A stretch of DNA of 64,000 nucleotides, taken from Amaurobius ferox. Taxonomy: Eukaryota; Arthropoda; Arachnida; Araneae; Amaurobiidae. The stretch lies in the NCBI GenBank assembly GCA_951213105.1, contig OX578152.1, positions 76,254,680 through 76,318,679 of the forward strand, written 5' to 3'. The number at the start of each line of letters is the position of its first letter. Position 1 is the stretch's first letter. Positions 42,801 to 56,100 of the stretch are shown here, in pieces. The position numbers and the translations under genes were made by a program. The notes beneath the pieces are model-generated. The model saw only the letters and a list, made by a program, of their open reading frames with translations, did no database searches and was not told the DNA's origin.

Positions 42801-45800
42801 TCCCAGACTCGACTGTCACTCTCTCATCAGCTTCACAATTGAGAATAGGCAAGATATTGGTGTCATCCGTATTCTTTTCATAGGCTTTGATTAATCACAC
42901 TTCCAGGAGAGGGAGTATTGTGATAACCAACTTTTGCACCATTCCAACTACGATTGACCATGCTACGAAGCATAAGCTGAATTAAACTTATGGACCTGAA
43001 GATATCTTTTGGTCTAATCACATAGTATTAAGCTACTATGCCATATGCTGTGAGTTCTAGCCATGCTAGCTGGTTCCACAAAATTAGTAATTCCCACAAA
43101 GTAGCAGGAATTGTCAAAGAAATTTAATTTAATTTTCACAGATGTTGAATACTGTTAAAATAGTATATTAACCCACATCACATTAAAATATTGCTTATGT
43201 CAACCATAGTGCTTTTCATGTTTAAGAAATGTATCTTTTGTAATAAAAAGATTACAATCTAAGAAATTAGTAAACTCACTGTTCTGCAAAGATAAAAAAT
43301 TTTCTTGCTGTCTCATTGTAATTTCAGTATTGCCATATCTGCAGTTTGAAGCTTACTAAACATCAGACACATCCTTAAAAATAGTACTGTAAGTAAGATG
43401 GTTGCTTTTTATTTTTGAATTTCTTCTGCTGACCATTTATATGATTAAACTATGTTTTCAGTAACGCCATGTTTTCAGAAACTATGTTTTCAGGCCATCT
43501 TTGATTTTTTTAAATAAGTTTAAATCAGAATTATATCTACAAAGGGGAAATTCCTACCTGAATGTAATTAGGGTTTAATAGAGGTAGTTACTGTGATACA
43601 GGTTTTGCTTTATTAAAAAAAATATTTACTTCAGACCAAGTCAACTGTCCTCTACTTTTTACAATTTTCTCATGTTAACATAGAAAAAAAGTTTTCACTC
43701 TCTTAACTCACATAATATTTGATATTTTCCTCCATTGTTTCTAGATCAACATTAAAGGTTGTGTGTGTGTTTTATTTTTTGTTAAAATGACTAGAAATGC
43801 TTTTAATATGTATATAAAATGTTGGAGCATTGCACAGAGTTTGATTGCACTATATGAAGAGAACACAAAGCATAAACAAAACATATCTTGGTTCAATTAA
43901 ATAAATTTACTAACATTTAAAGTTTACTTGTGGCAAGTTAGATCACCACACATGTAAACACAGATAAAAAGCCAAGTTTCTTATGATGGTAAGTGTCTAA
44001 AGCATGTACATGCTCATATATACTGTCGACAGAGATAATAAATAGAATAAACAATACGAGCATCAAATGTGCTGATTATGTGAATGTATATAAATAGTTA
44101 TGCGGATAGATAGTTATAATATTATGTGAATGTGTATAGATAGCAGTAGTACACTCATTTCCTGCATATAATCAATGAATTATCTATTAAATAAAATCTC
44201 CAAATTTTAAAGGTGCAGAGTATAAGCTACCGTGGATTATCCACAGCAATTTTTTTTCCAAGCGAAATAATCAATGCTTGTACGGTGCTTGCAACAGTCA
44301 AGGCAAGCGTTTCCTAGCGATCGTTTAGCCGCCGGGTTGTGGGTTCAAGTCCCACCTTCAGGCATGGATGTTGTGCCGTTGGGCGCAATGTGATCCTATC
44401 CCCACTGGTGCACTGGGGCAACATCATATGATGGCTAAAAGGTTCACAGTTCTGGCCGGTGTATAGGCGAATGATAAAAGAGTCAATTGCCTGGCCATTA
44501 GGGAAAAAAACTATTTATATGAGGAAATAAACAATCGGGCAGGCCGATTTTATCTATGGATTATGCGGCTCTGTGGATTATACGAAGTATTTATATTTTC
44601 TTTATTTAAAGAATAAGCATGTGGATTATAATATGTAGGAAATTATGGTAGTCTTTATTGTATATTCAATTCACTTTCTAACAAAAATGTCTTATTTTTC
44701 GGTAAATATTAGAAACTCTTCTAATTAGTTTATAAATTAAAAAAATTAAAAAGATTGGATCTTCCTTTTTTTTCAATCTCTTTGCTTAACCTCAAATAAA
44801 GTGGAAAATATGAAAATCTAAATAAGATAGACTTGAGGCTTTTCTTATGTAAGTGAACATGAGAAAACTGGATAGAAGGGTGTTAGTTTGAACATGCTGT
44901 TGGTTTTTTTTTTTTTTTTTTTGGATGTCTTCTGACTGGTACATAGCCCTTATTTAAAATTATAAAAATTAAAATTCATTTATTTTAGTTTAGATTTATA
45001 TATACTTATGCCATCTTTTTTCATATTGATTCGCTGCACTCTCTTATATACTTTCTAACTAATCCGCTAATGATACTCCTCAATCTACTGATATCATTAT
45101 TCTTTATGTTGTAGTACTCAAGTTGATATACTTTCCTCTAATTTTGTTTCATTTTATTTTAAAGGATTGCATTATAAAGTGAAGTACCCACATTTTGAGT
45201 TCAACACAGGTCGTAATATCCGTATGTCGCCTATATATCCTCGGTTAAAAGCTGCTGGTGCAGTATTCAGTCAATCCATGGGTTATGAACGACCATGCTA
45301 TTTTCGAACTGACTTGGCAGGTAATAAATAATAAGCAGTTTGTGATCAATTTTATTTTGGTTTTTAATTTTTGGACTGTAAATTAGAATTTTTATATTTT
45401 TAACTACAATGTTAGTAAAGTCCAGAGTGGTGGAAAAGTTGTGCACATCAAATTCCAAAATCGTATAATGTTCCAAGAAATAAAAATAGTATATTTTTTT
45501 ATTACGTTAGTTAGGTGGCATGGATAAGCCGTCAAAAATATATTAAAATTATCCTCTGTTTTTAATATGTCAGACAATAATTACAGCCTCGTTTTTGTCA
45601 ATCAAAGAAAATGGTGTTTTCCTAAAATGAAAGAATTTTTATTATAGAATGATATTTCTCTAGCTATTCTTATAAGAATGTTATTGGAAGAGTTTCAGAA
45701 GAAATACCCATGCTCTAAAACTTCCAACAATCCAACAATTATGAGCTTAGTAAGGCTTTTTCGAGAAACTAGATCTGTTAATGTCCTGTTCTCGCTTTAT

Positions 45801-47039
45801 GTATAACTGATCAATTTTTCAATCAATCTGTAACCAATCCAAAAATACTTTACTAACCTTTTAGTTAAGGAAAACTTGAGCAACGTGCATAAGCACAAAT
45901 AACTCAATAATGCAGATTGTGTATGTTACTCAAATTTTTATTTATGTTATATATATTGATCAAGTTTTCCTTTTCCTTCACACAAAAAGTATTTTACTTA
46001 TTGATAATCTTTTAGTTGTTGAATTATGAGGGGTTTTAGAGTATGAGTATTTCTTCTGAAACTCTTTAATGACACTCTCGTAAAAATGGCTAAATAAATA
46101 TTGCTTTAAAATAAAAAAAATTCACTCTGAAAAAACACAATGTTCTTTGATTGATAATTAAAGAAAAGTTCCGTATTTATTATCTGATACACTAAAAACA
46201 ATAGAGTATATTTTTTAGGGTATGTTAGTGCCACCTAACTGATAAAGAATTCTACTATTTCAATTTCTTGGTACATTACATGATTTTAAAATTTTATGTG
46301 CATGACTTTTCAATCACCCTGTATAATTGTAAGTGTGGAATATTTACATATTCTGCATATCCAATAATTTGGTCAAGGAATAAAAAGAATATGTTTTAAA
46401 ATCTAAAAAATCATTTCTCTCATGAATTCTTTTATTAAAAATTGAAATTCGAATTTCAGTGTTATGATATCTTTTCACGAATGTGATAACAGTAACATGT
46501 TCATTAAATTAAAATAATTTCTTAAATCAGCGTTTCCCAAACTTTCGACGAACACACACCTTTTAAAATTTAGTCTCATTGGCATACCCTATCGAATAGT
46601 TTGAGGGAAGTTTTAATGATACAATACTTTATTATCTGCAGATTGTAGACTAGTGCTTTGCTTTATTAATATATTATAGATTCTTTTATTAATCACATAT
46701 TAACTTCTGTTGAATTATGTTTCTATGTAACTATGTATATACATCCCACTTACTCCAAAGCTAATACTTGGATTTAACCCTTTTGTGATGGTGCATTGCT
46801 GTTTGGGAAACTCGCTTAGGATGTAGCGGGGTCGAAATACACTAACCCAGAAATCAGGGCTTTTTGTATAGCTAAGCCTAACTTCTGCAAGAAAAAAAAA
46901 TAAAATAAATTTTAAATTCAATTGTTTAATTTTTTTCATTCAATCTTAACTGAATACTTAATAATCATGTACATGAATATTATAGTTTTCGGGTTATATA
47001 TATATATATATATATATATATAACCCAAAAACTATAATA

Positions 47040-47108
<69 letters not shown>

Positions 47109-50100
47109 AAAATTACATAAATATCATAAAAAATTAACTTACCTTTATAAAACATTTAAGAAAAAAAAATTAAGAATTTTTATCAATACAATAATTAATA
47201 AAAATAATGATTAGTAAAATATATGTAGCAAAGGCTATTTACAATAAAATTTAACAATATTTAAAAGTTACATTTTGTATGATAAACTTTAGAACAGGAA
47301 TGCATGCAAAGTCTACTTTACTAAGACACTGTGTAGCACAAAACTATCATTTTATCACTCTTTGAGGAAGAAAAAATTCTTCCCTGTCATCTGAATAACT
47401 CAAAGGTTCATTGACAATGCAAATGATTTGATCTTTCAATAAAAAATGCTTTCTTTTAGCCTTTGCAAATCACTAATTTCTTCCCTAAATGCTCCACAAA
47501 ATGTCTCTTTATATGCTGTAAAAAACTACAAAAATATCCCTGTCTCTCTAAAAAGTAAAAAATAAAAGTATTAAGAAGTGCTGGAAACACGAGAATGTCT
47601 ATACTACATGCAACATTTGAAGAGCCAGCTTAACTTGTTTACATTATTCATTCCTATAATTCTGGCTCCCACGTTGAACAAAAATATCAAAAATGCAAAA
47701 CACTTGAACAAATCAAAGATCGACATTATAGGGTGTGACCGCTCAGCGTGTGGGGATTGCACTGGGACAACCTGAGTTCGATTCGTGCTTCTGCCCAAAC
47801 TGTTACCTTGTTCATGCAGAGTACAGGCACGTTAAATATGTGGGTCCGTAAGTCCTTCCGAGAGGTTGGTGGGAGGGGAAGGTCCCTGTGGATGCCTCCC
47901 TCACTGGGTTCCAGTCTAAATTGTGTGGCATTTCTCAGCCATCCAAACAGACCTTTGGGTAGGTCAGACGGTCTGGACCGAAGATCAACATTCTGGACTC
48001 ATGATAAATTCAACTATAGTGAACATAGGGCTCCATCTAATGACCTTGAAAATACTAAATTAATGAGTGCTATTTAACCCCTTGCCTGTGGAGTATATTT
48101 CAGGAAAGTGGGTCAAAAATGGAAAAAAAATTTTATGCTTCAGTTTTGTCTATTATAACATTTAAAAAGGTTAGAAAAATTTTATTTTGTAAAAATATAA
48201 ATTTTTATATGAAATAACTACTATATTTAATATTTTGATATACATGTGGAAAATTAATGGATTATATTCATATTTTACTCAAAATTGTTTAGTTATAGCA
48301 AAATAAATCAAATAATCTTTTGAATTTCACAAATCATTTCACAGAATCATTTTTCAGAATTTCACAAATCTTTTATAGTATGATATATACGAAAAATATA
48401 ACCCGGCACACAAGCCGACATCACACTCTTTACAAATAAACTCGGTTTATATCCCGCCTAATCAAGCTAGCTGATCCCGCCTACTTCAAAAAAAAATGTG
48501 AACAAGTATCGCCATCTGTAGGAAAAACAATGAACTATATTGTAAAGCATTTGGTTAGACAAAACGGACTCAATTCGGGATCAACGGAATAGAAACACTG
48601 ATTTTTCGCTTGCCCGAAGTCAGTTCGGGCATTCCAAATTTGGCGCAGAAGGGTTGCCCGAACTGGATTCGGGTGGCACAGGCAAGGGGTTAAAACTCAA
48701 ATATGAGACACCCAATCTGAGACGCAATTCATACAGTGACTCTCATATAAACCACCCATCTGAGAGTAACATTTGCTACTGGCGCACCAGTGGAACACCC
48801 GTCTTAAAAGGATTTGGCCTTTCAGGGATTTTTTCTTTTTTAACTAATGATTTGATGAATTGCATAAAACTTTTGAAAATTGAAAATATAAAATGGATTT
48901 TCAAATGTTTGCAAAAATATCTTGAAAAAAGCCGCCAATTCGACAAAAGCTGCACATCCTCAAAACACTATCTCCTCTGTTAATTTTTAGCTTAGAATCT
49001 TGTTTTTTTTTTTAACAAATATATAGGAAATTACAGGCTGCAGGTGAGAAAAAAATTAGATTTTTTTTTAATGCAGAATTTTAAAGATGGACAAAATATG
49101 GTTGCAGATACATGCCAAAATGTGGTTAATGTGGTTTCAGATGTGTCCCAAACTGGGGCTGATATGGTTGCAAATGTAAGATTTTTTTTTTTTTAAATTT
49201 AATTAAACAATGCTATTTATACAGTAGGCACTTATATTTAGTTTAGGTCCAAAAATTTGGGTCATGGTATGAAGTTTTTGCATTTGTATTCCAGAAGAAC
49301 ATTCCAAAAGACTCAAGTTCTCTGGAATTCCACAATCAACTTGTCAAAACGGTCATTATAGTTGAAATTTTTACTTTGCTCACAAGTATACACAACAACA
49401 ATATAAAGAAAAGCACTGAGTTATTTAGTCAGTTTCCTAATTGAACATTGAAGACATCATTCACAAAACAAACGTCTGTGAAACAAAGTGATCGCATTAA
49501 AACAGAATATCATCTGCTCAAACGATGAAAAATTCAGAATTTTTTATTGAATTTCAGCTTTGCAAGTTCAAAAATCTCTCTGAGACATATTGTCTGGGGA
49601 CTTAAATTACCTCTGTACTGAATTTTGACACTGTTTAAATTTTCACTTTTCTGCTACAATTGACACAGATGTATAGACAGACACACATACAGATACCTTC
49701 TTTTATTGACACACATACAGATACCTTCTTTTATTATCACAGACATATTTGTGTATTATTACACACAAACAGCTATCTTATTTTATTATCACACACAAAC
49801 AGCTATCTTATTTTATTATCACACACAAACAGATATCCTCTTTTATTATGTAAGATGATTTAAGAATGTATTCATGTAAATTGTGTTGTTAATATATAAT
49901 GTAAGCATTGTAATTATATGCAAGTCTGTTTTATCTCTTTAATAACAGTTAAAAGAACCACTGATATCTGCTGGTTCCAGCTAATATATTATATCGTCAA
50001 TATCAGATTTTAAAAAGTTATTTCATAAATTTATAAATTTTCATATTTCAGGCACAGATGCAGTGGATAATGAGCATGTTAGTCAACCTACATTTTTCAA

Positions 50101-53100
50101 ACCTCCCTGGTTTGATTATTTGGAATCTGAGTACATGGCTTGTCGCAGAAAAGTTGCCTTGCTAGATTACTCATCCTTCACAAAGTTGGAAGTTTGGGTT
50201 AGTAATATTTATTTTCATTTAATTTGATTTGTGAGTGGATTTATGAAGTATTGCTTTAATTATGATTCTGTACTGTAGTAGCTACTCTCTACTTAACATT
50301 TTTCTTAATAGCATCAGTCATTTTTAGAGTAAATTACTACTACCATATTTTGCATTCTAAACTCAACAGTATAAACTGTATATGTAAAATGTAATAAAAT
50401 GAAAAAATAGTTAAAATTACTTGTGTTTTATAATCACTAGGATTGTTAGGTTAATCCATTCATTCTATGAGTTACTGGATGCAGTGGACAAAAATTTACT
50501 TGCCAAATTTAAAAGTTATTAACCAGCCGACTAGTGGATACCACATAATTTAAACTGTATTGTAAATAATTTAAACTGTATTGTGAAAAAACTGCCAAAT
50601 TTGGAAAATTTTCAAAAAGAATGAAAATTTTAAAATTTTTAATATAAAGTATATGAATTTCAAAGTTTTCTAGAAAATGTATACATTTTAATTTAGTCGT
50701 TCAAAATGCATTCTATTAAAATATATTCTATATAACTTTTTCATTTCCTGATTATATCTATTAAATTTCAAACCATAAGATGAGTATGCATACAGTTCAT
50801 TTAACCCTTTCGGGGCGGCGGCATTCCGAAACTACCGTGGCCCAAAGGACTAAGCGCTTCATTTCCGAAATGTGCCCAAAAGACAGCTATTTTTTTGTGC
50901 TAAGCCTAACTCTCGAAAAAAATTCACTAAAAATCACCCGTTCAACACAGCATTCTACTTTTTTCAAGAAGAAAGGAAATACTTATTTTCTATTTGATGT
51001 ATATTTTTTATACAAATTCTCTTTTATCAAAATATTAAAAATTTTAGTGTATATTTTAGGTACAGATGGATAATTCTTTGGCATGTCCTTCCGATTTTTT
51101 AAAACTGTACCACATACATGCGTATTCTTAGATAACAAATACTTTGCAAGTACAGGAGAGGTAAAAAATTTATCCAAATACAAAGTATATCCTTTTCCTA
51201 AAAGTTCACTTAGAAATGTTTTCACAACGCGTTCTCCATACCCACCATCAGAGCTTGATAATCCCGTGTCCTTTCCAGTATACACACGGAAATTCCATTT
51301 ATGGCCTCATTCCGATTCTGACGATTTATATATTTTTATTCCATATCTGGACCTTTTCGATGGGATATATTAACGAAATCCCAGCCTTCCTTTCCATGAG
51401 AACATAAATAACCTAATCATTTCATTGCCGCACATTCCTTTACCCCCCCCCCTCCCCCACCCACTCAAAAAAAAAAACTCTCTTATATTCCTCTAATTCA
51501 ACAACGAAATCAATAAAAGACAAAATCAGAACGAGACCCGGAACTCAATTATAAAATTGTTGATGCTACGAGAAGTGCTCTGTTTACTTTATAGAACCAT
51601 GTGTTTCACCGCTCCAAATGGAGAAATAATTCATTGGATTCTCCTTGTGCCAAGGTCAAACATCTACAAAATACATTTAAGTTGCTTCCACCGGCATTTA
51701 ACGCCATCTAGGAGACAAATACATTCAAATTAAAACGTTCCACGTAGAAACACCAATACGTGCCTGCCAGTCGTCCTTTAGGGTAAAATTTCCTCCGGCC
51801 CGTGGGCGTGCCGTTCGTCCTTGAATGCAAGTTCACAGCTGGCACCTGGGCGTGCCGTTCGTCGCGAAAGGGTTAAAGGTGTATAAAAATTCAATTCATT
51901 GTAGATACTGGCTAAAATAAAGAACATGGCTATTAAAATTAGCTACTAATCACTTACAATGCAACTTTTGCTATCTGTGAGCCACATTTTGTGGACTTTA
52001 TTAAAAAAAACTGCAGTTACTAGTCAAATATGCATAATTTTTTTTTTAATGAATTTAATACTTTTTAATTACTTATTTATTTAATGACTGTATATATGAT
52101 TGTACATACTTTTACATGTAAATAAAATTATTAGTTTAACCTGAAGAACAATCGATTCATCTGTGTGATGGAATTCCATGCCTTCTTAATTTGAATGAAT
52201 GTGTGTTACTTTTCAGTAGTCTATAGGTTAGTGGAATTATCGATGCCACAAATGCATTAATGCATTGCATGTTTGAAAGAAAATAATATTAAATTTTTAT
52301 TATCCAGTAATTTGAATTAGTCAAATTTTGCTGTACTAATAAATAATTGTTTCCTCATCTAGTCTCCTGGACGAGAAGCTTTGGACATCCTGCAGTACTT
52401 GTGCTCTAATAATGTGGACATACCAAAGAATGCCATGGTCCACACTGGGATGCAGAATAAGTATGGTGGCTATGAGAATGACTGCAGTGTGGCCCGCATG
52501 GACTTTAACAGGTGCATATTATGCTTCTACTTATTTCTCATACTGTAATATAAAACAGCAGTTCCTAAATATTTTACATCTCAAAATGTCTTTCAAATTT
52601 GTGAGCTGCTACAGAATACTTAGTTTTTTAGGGATTGAAAGACTAACAGTATTAATACAGTCATGTCCACTTATAGTGAGCTTAGATGTAGTGAAATATT
52701 AGTTATTATGAATTTTTTTCTGTAACCTTGGATTTGCAACTCTGATATAATGTCAAATGTATCTCTTATAGTGAACAATTAGATACTTGTACATTGAATA
52801 TTGCAAAGTTTTTAGTGTAGGCGAATTAAAAAAATATTTTCATAAAATTTCTTGGAGTAAACATAAAACCCCAAGAGCAACAATTAGTTTGGTAACATCA
52901 ATCATCTCCAGATACGTTGAACCTAAACATTCTCCTAAGATGTGTTGAGATAGACTAAACATATGTAGATTACCTGAAAATTTTATAGATGATGCCTGGT
53001 ATGATGTTTATCGACAAACGGAGAAAAACTGCTGGAAACATTCTGGATTTTTAGGGAAAGTCCAACAATCTGCCATTTCCGATCCTGTGTATGTAGATAG

Positions 53101-56100
53101 TTCAATGTGGAATAGAGGACCAGGAGATCTTATTTATTGTAATTATGCTGAAAGTGTTGATTTTTTTGAAACAGAAGCACAAGAAACTGTTAATGACATC
53201 AGTCAGACAGTTGTCAATAATATGTCTGATGAATCTGAATCTGAAAAAACCGATTCGGATCCTATTTTGATTTAAAAAGAGAAAGGATAACATAAAAAAT
53301 TGATGTGGAAAGCTTCTAAAATTTGCATAATTATTTTGAAGACCACAACATGTGACAATGTAGGTGCAATAAGAAAAGTGCTATGAAAATGTGTTGTAAA
53401 TTCAAATGTTCAAAAGAAGTTACAGTTTTTTTTTCAACGTAAATAAGCAATACATTTCAACCTTGCTATAGTGATTTTTTTTTTTAACAATATGCAGTCA
53501 TTCTTATTGCTTATCTCACATTTTAAGCTGCTTATCTCTTATTGTGAATATCAGTTATAACAAATATTTTTTCCTGACCCTTGTGATTTTTAAAAATAGC
53601 TATTACTAGACAACGAATACTACTTTACGGAAAAATTAAGTAAAAAATACAATTTATAATGGTAAAAGATGTCTGCCTGTTTGTTTATCTGTATTGTCTG
53701 TAGTAGAAAATCTTAGCGATGTATGGCCATGAAATTGTACAGGGGTACCTTGGTTATCGAGAGGAAACACTTCATTAAGATTTTTTTTAATTTAAATTAG
53801 TTTTTATTTATTAAATATTGGAGTATCATCTTAAGCAATTTTCTTACAAATTGGTTCCTTAGTGATCGAAAATCTTATTGCACAGTTTCCATCTTAGCAC
53901 CATCAGAAAAATTGAAAATTATTTTTCAAAAAAGAGTTGAACAGAATCCATGCTACCAATGGACACGTTATAGAGAACACTTGTGAATCCATGCAGCGGA
54001 CAATTACGCCTTTCGAAAAATTGAATGAATGCAATCAATTCCTGCATTAAATCCCAAGCAATGCTGGGTACATTTTCTAGTTATAACTAAAACTAACTAA
54101 TATAATATTGCACGTATACAGTAATTTGCCCCATTTATTTTTAATATATTATTATACAGGTTTATGATAATATCTCCTACGATTCAACAGACTCGTTGTC
54201 AAGCATGGTTAAAGCAACATTTGCCTCCAGATAGTCCAGTTTTAGTGACTGACATTACATCTCTGTACACTGCTATTTGTGTGATGGGGCCATTAGCTCA
54301 AAGCGTCATGTCTGACTTAACAGATAGTTCTGTCTCGTATAAAGAGTTCCTCTTCTTCACTTATAAAGTAAGTTTCCTAAATTGTGATACATTTTATATA
54401 ATGGTACTTAAGTATTATACGGACCTCCTCAGTATTTTTAATATAAAGAGATACTTAATTGTATATTCTGATGTCTTGCGCTTTCAGCATGTGACATTAA
54501 TGTGCAGTCCTTATCATGCTTGTTTGACTTGTGATGTTATGAAAATTAAATTATTAGATTTTTAAAATTGAAATTGGTAAGTAAATTATTAGATTTTTAA
54601 AATTTAAATTATTGAAAAGTGAAATTTTTAAAACATATATTTAAAATTATAAAAAGGAAATATTTTTTTTAATTTAACTATCAAAAAGAAAGGGTTATTA
54701 GAATTTAAAAAGCACAGAATTGCCATATTTGACATCAATCATCATTTTCATGTCTATAGTGAATTTTTCAAATGGGTTTTTTTTTATGCTTTTGTATTCC
54801 TATTTATTGTATTTTATTATTTTGTTTTTTATTGTTCATATTGTGTTTTGCTAATGTTTTGTAGCAACTTTATAGTTTCTTATATGGTAAGGTATTTAAT
54901 ATTTTTTTCATGTATTAAATTCTGCATTTTCATCACTTTGTGTTTTTTTTTATTGTTTATATTGTGTTTTATCACCATTTTGTTAATGGCAACTGTGTAG
55001 CCAATAAGCACAGTTTTAAAGCACAGATTAGATTGAAGCTTGATATAATACTCATATTCTAATATTACTTGTGCACTAATATTACTTTTCTACACAATAG
55101 ACTGTATGCTGGACATATTCTGTTTTCTTTTTCACATATAAAACAGCACCTATTCCTCTTTCTTTGGCATCATGTTGCTGTAGAAATTTGTCTTCTTTCT
55201 CCAGACCAGGACTCAGCAACCTTTGTTGAAGACCCAGACCGTCTGACTCATCCGATCAGCAACCTTTGTGAATAAACAGTACGCATTCAGTTTCCTGAAT
55301 GCAAAGTAAAGACTGCATGTGTAAAACAGCTAGGCAGGGTAACTGGAAAGAGGAATTTTAGCACTATCGTTGTTCATATAGTCATAAGATCAGATAATAG
55401 TAGACATTCTCAAAGTGTGGAAGTATGTTCCTGATACAACAACCAGTATCATAAACCTGTCTCACTATTTTTAGTTCTTTTCGGCACCTAATAACTGAAT
55501 CTGTGCTGAAGAATGCTAAAATGTCACTTTTTTTCTTTGTTTCAAGACATTCACAGTTAATTTTTAAAAATGATAATATTATAAGCAATAAATTTTTATA
55601 TATGTTTAATGTAGTTTATTAGTGAATTGAAAAAACTGCCTTGCCAATGATTGACTATGCAGAAGTTAATACAGCCAAAAAAATTTATCACGATAACAGA
55701 AAGAATATAATTAAAAAAATCAATATTACACAGTCTTGGCAGACGTAAGCTAAAAAAACTTTAAACTGAAAGTGCATAAAACAATCCAACGAGATTAAAT
55801 GAGACATAAAACTCTCTCAGGGGGTGCATGCGGGCCATTAGTTGCTGACCCCTGCTCCAGATTAATCAGAATTAGAAAGTTTATTAATTTTTTTTTAATG
55901 TTTTAAATACAAATTGACATTTGTCAATCCAACTGACTGTTTTATACCTTTTTAATTTGTTCTACTAAACGATCTGAGATCTAAACATAATTGAAAAAAT
56001 ATATTTTCTATAATACTCAATAATTCCTAAAAAAAAATCTCATATTTACACTACACTACCACCCATAAGTATTTGGTCACCTAATAAATTTACTATATTT

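Larger units (their letters stand above)
42148..45164 (+). other. PDPR intron i (3.0 kb)
   Basis: It holds the miniature LTR element (42501-43080), a tRNA-derived SINE (about 44290-44510) and a 20-nt T run near 44907. No gene otherwise. Confidence 0.7.
45321..50051 (+). other. PDPR intron j (4.7 kb)
   Basis: It contains a cruciform and TA run (46980-47105), a full-length SINE (47728-47980), a piggyBac-type MITE (48078-48689), an exon-like orphan segment (49077-49175) and a tandem repeat (49672-49850). No other gene is supported. Confidence 0.7.
50198..52362 (+). other. PDPR intron k (2.2 kb)
   Basis: It contains the piggyBac element 50805-51872. The rest is AT-rich and empty of genes. Confidence 0.75.

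Noticed and set aside
44338..44355. Possible tRNA gene from the perfect T-arm
   Set aside because: No matching acceptor stem or anticodon arm; the downstream body is SINE-like.
47748..48077. 109-residue open frame
   Set aside because: It is the translation of the SINE at 47728-47980 and its flank.
48654..48983. 109-residue open frame
   Set aside because: It starts inside the inverted-repeat end of the piggyBac-type MITE and shows no domain.
49077..49175. Alternative in-frame PDPR exon
   Set aside because: Length is a multiple of 3, but in the required phase 1 it reads EF followed by a stop. Kept only as an orphan segment.
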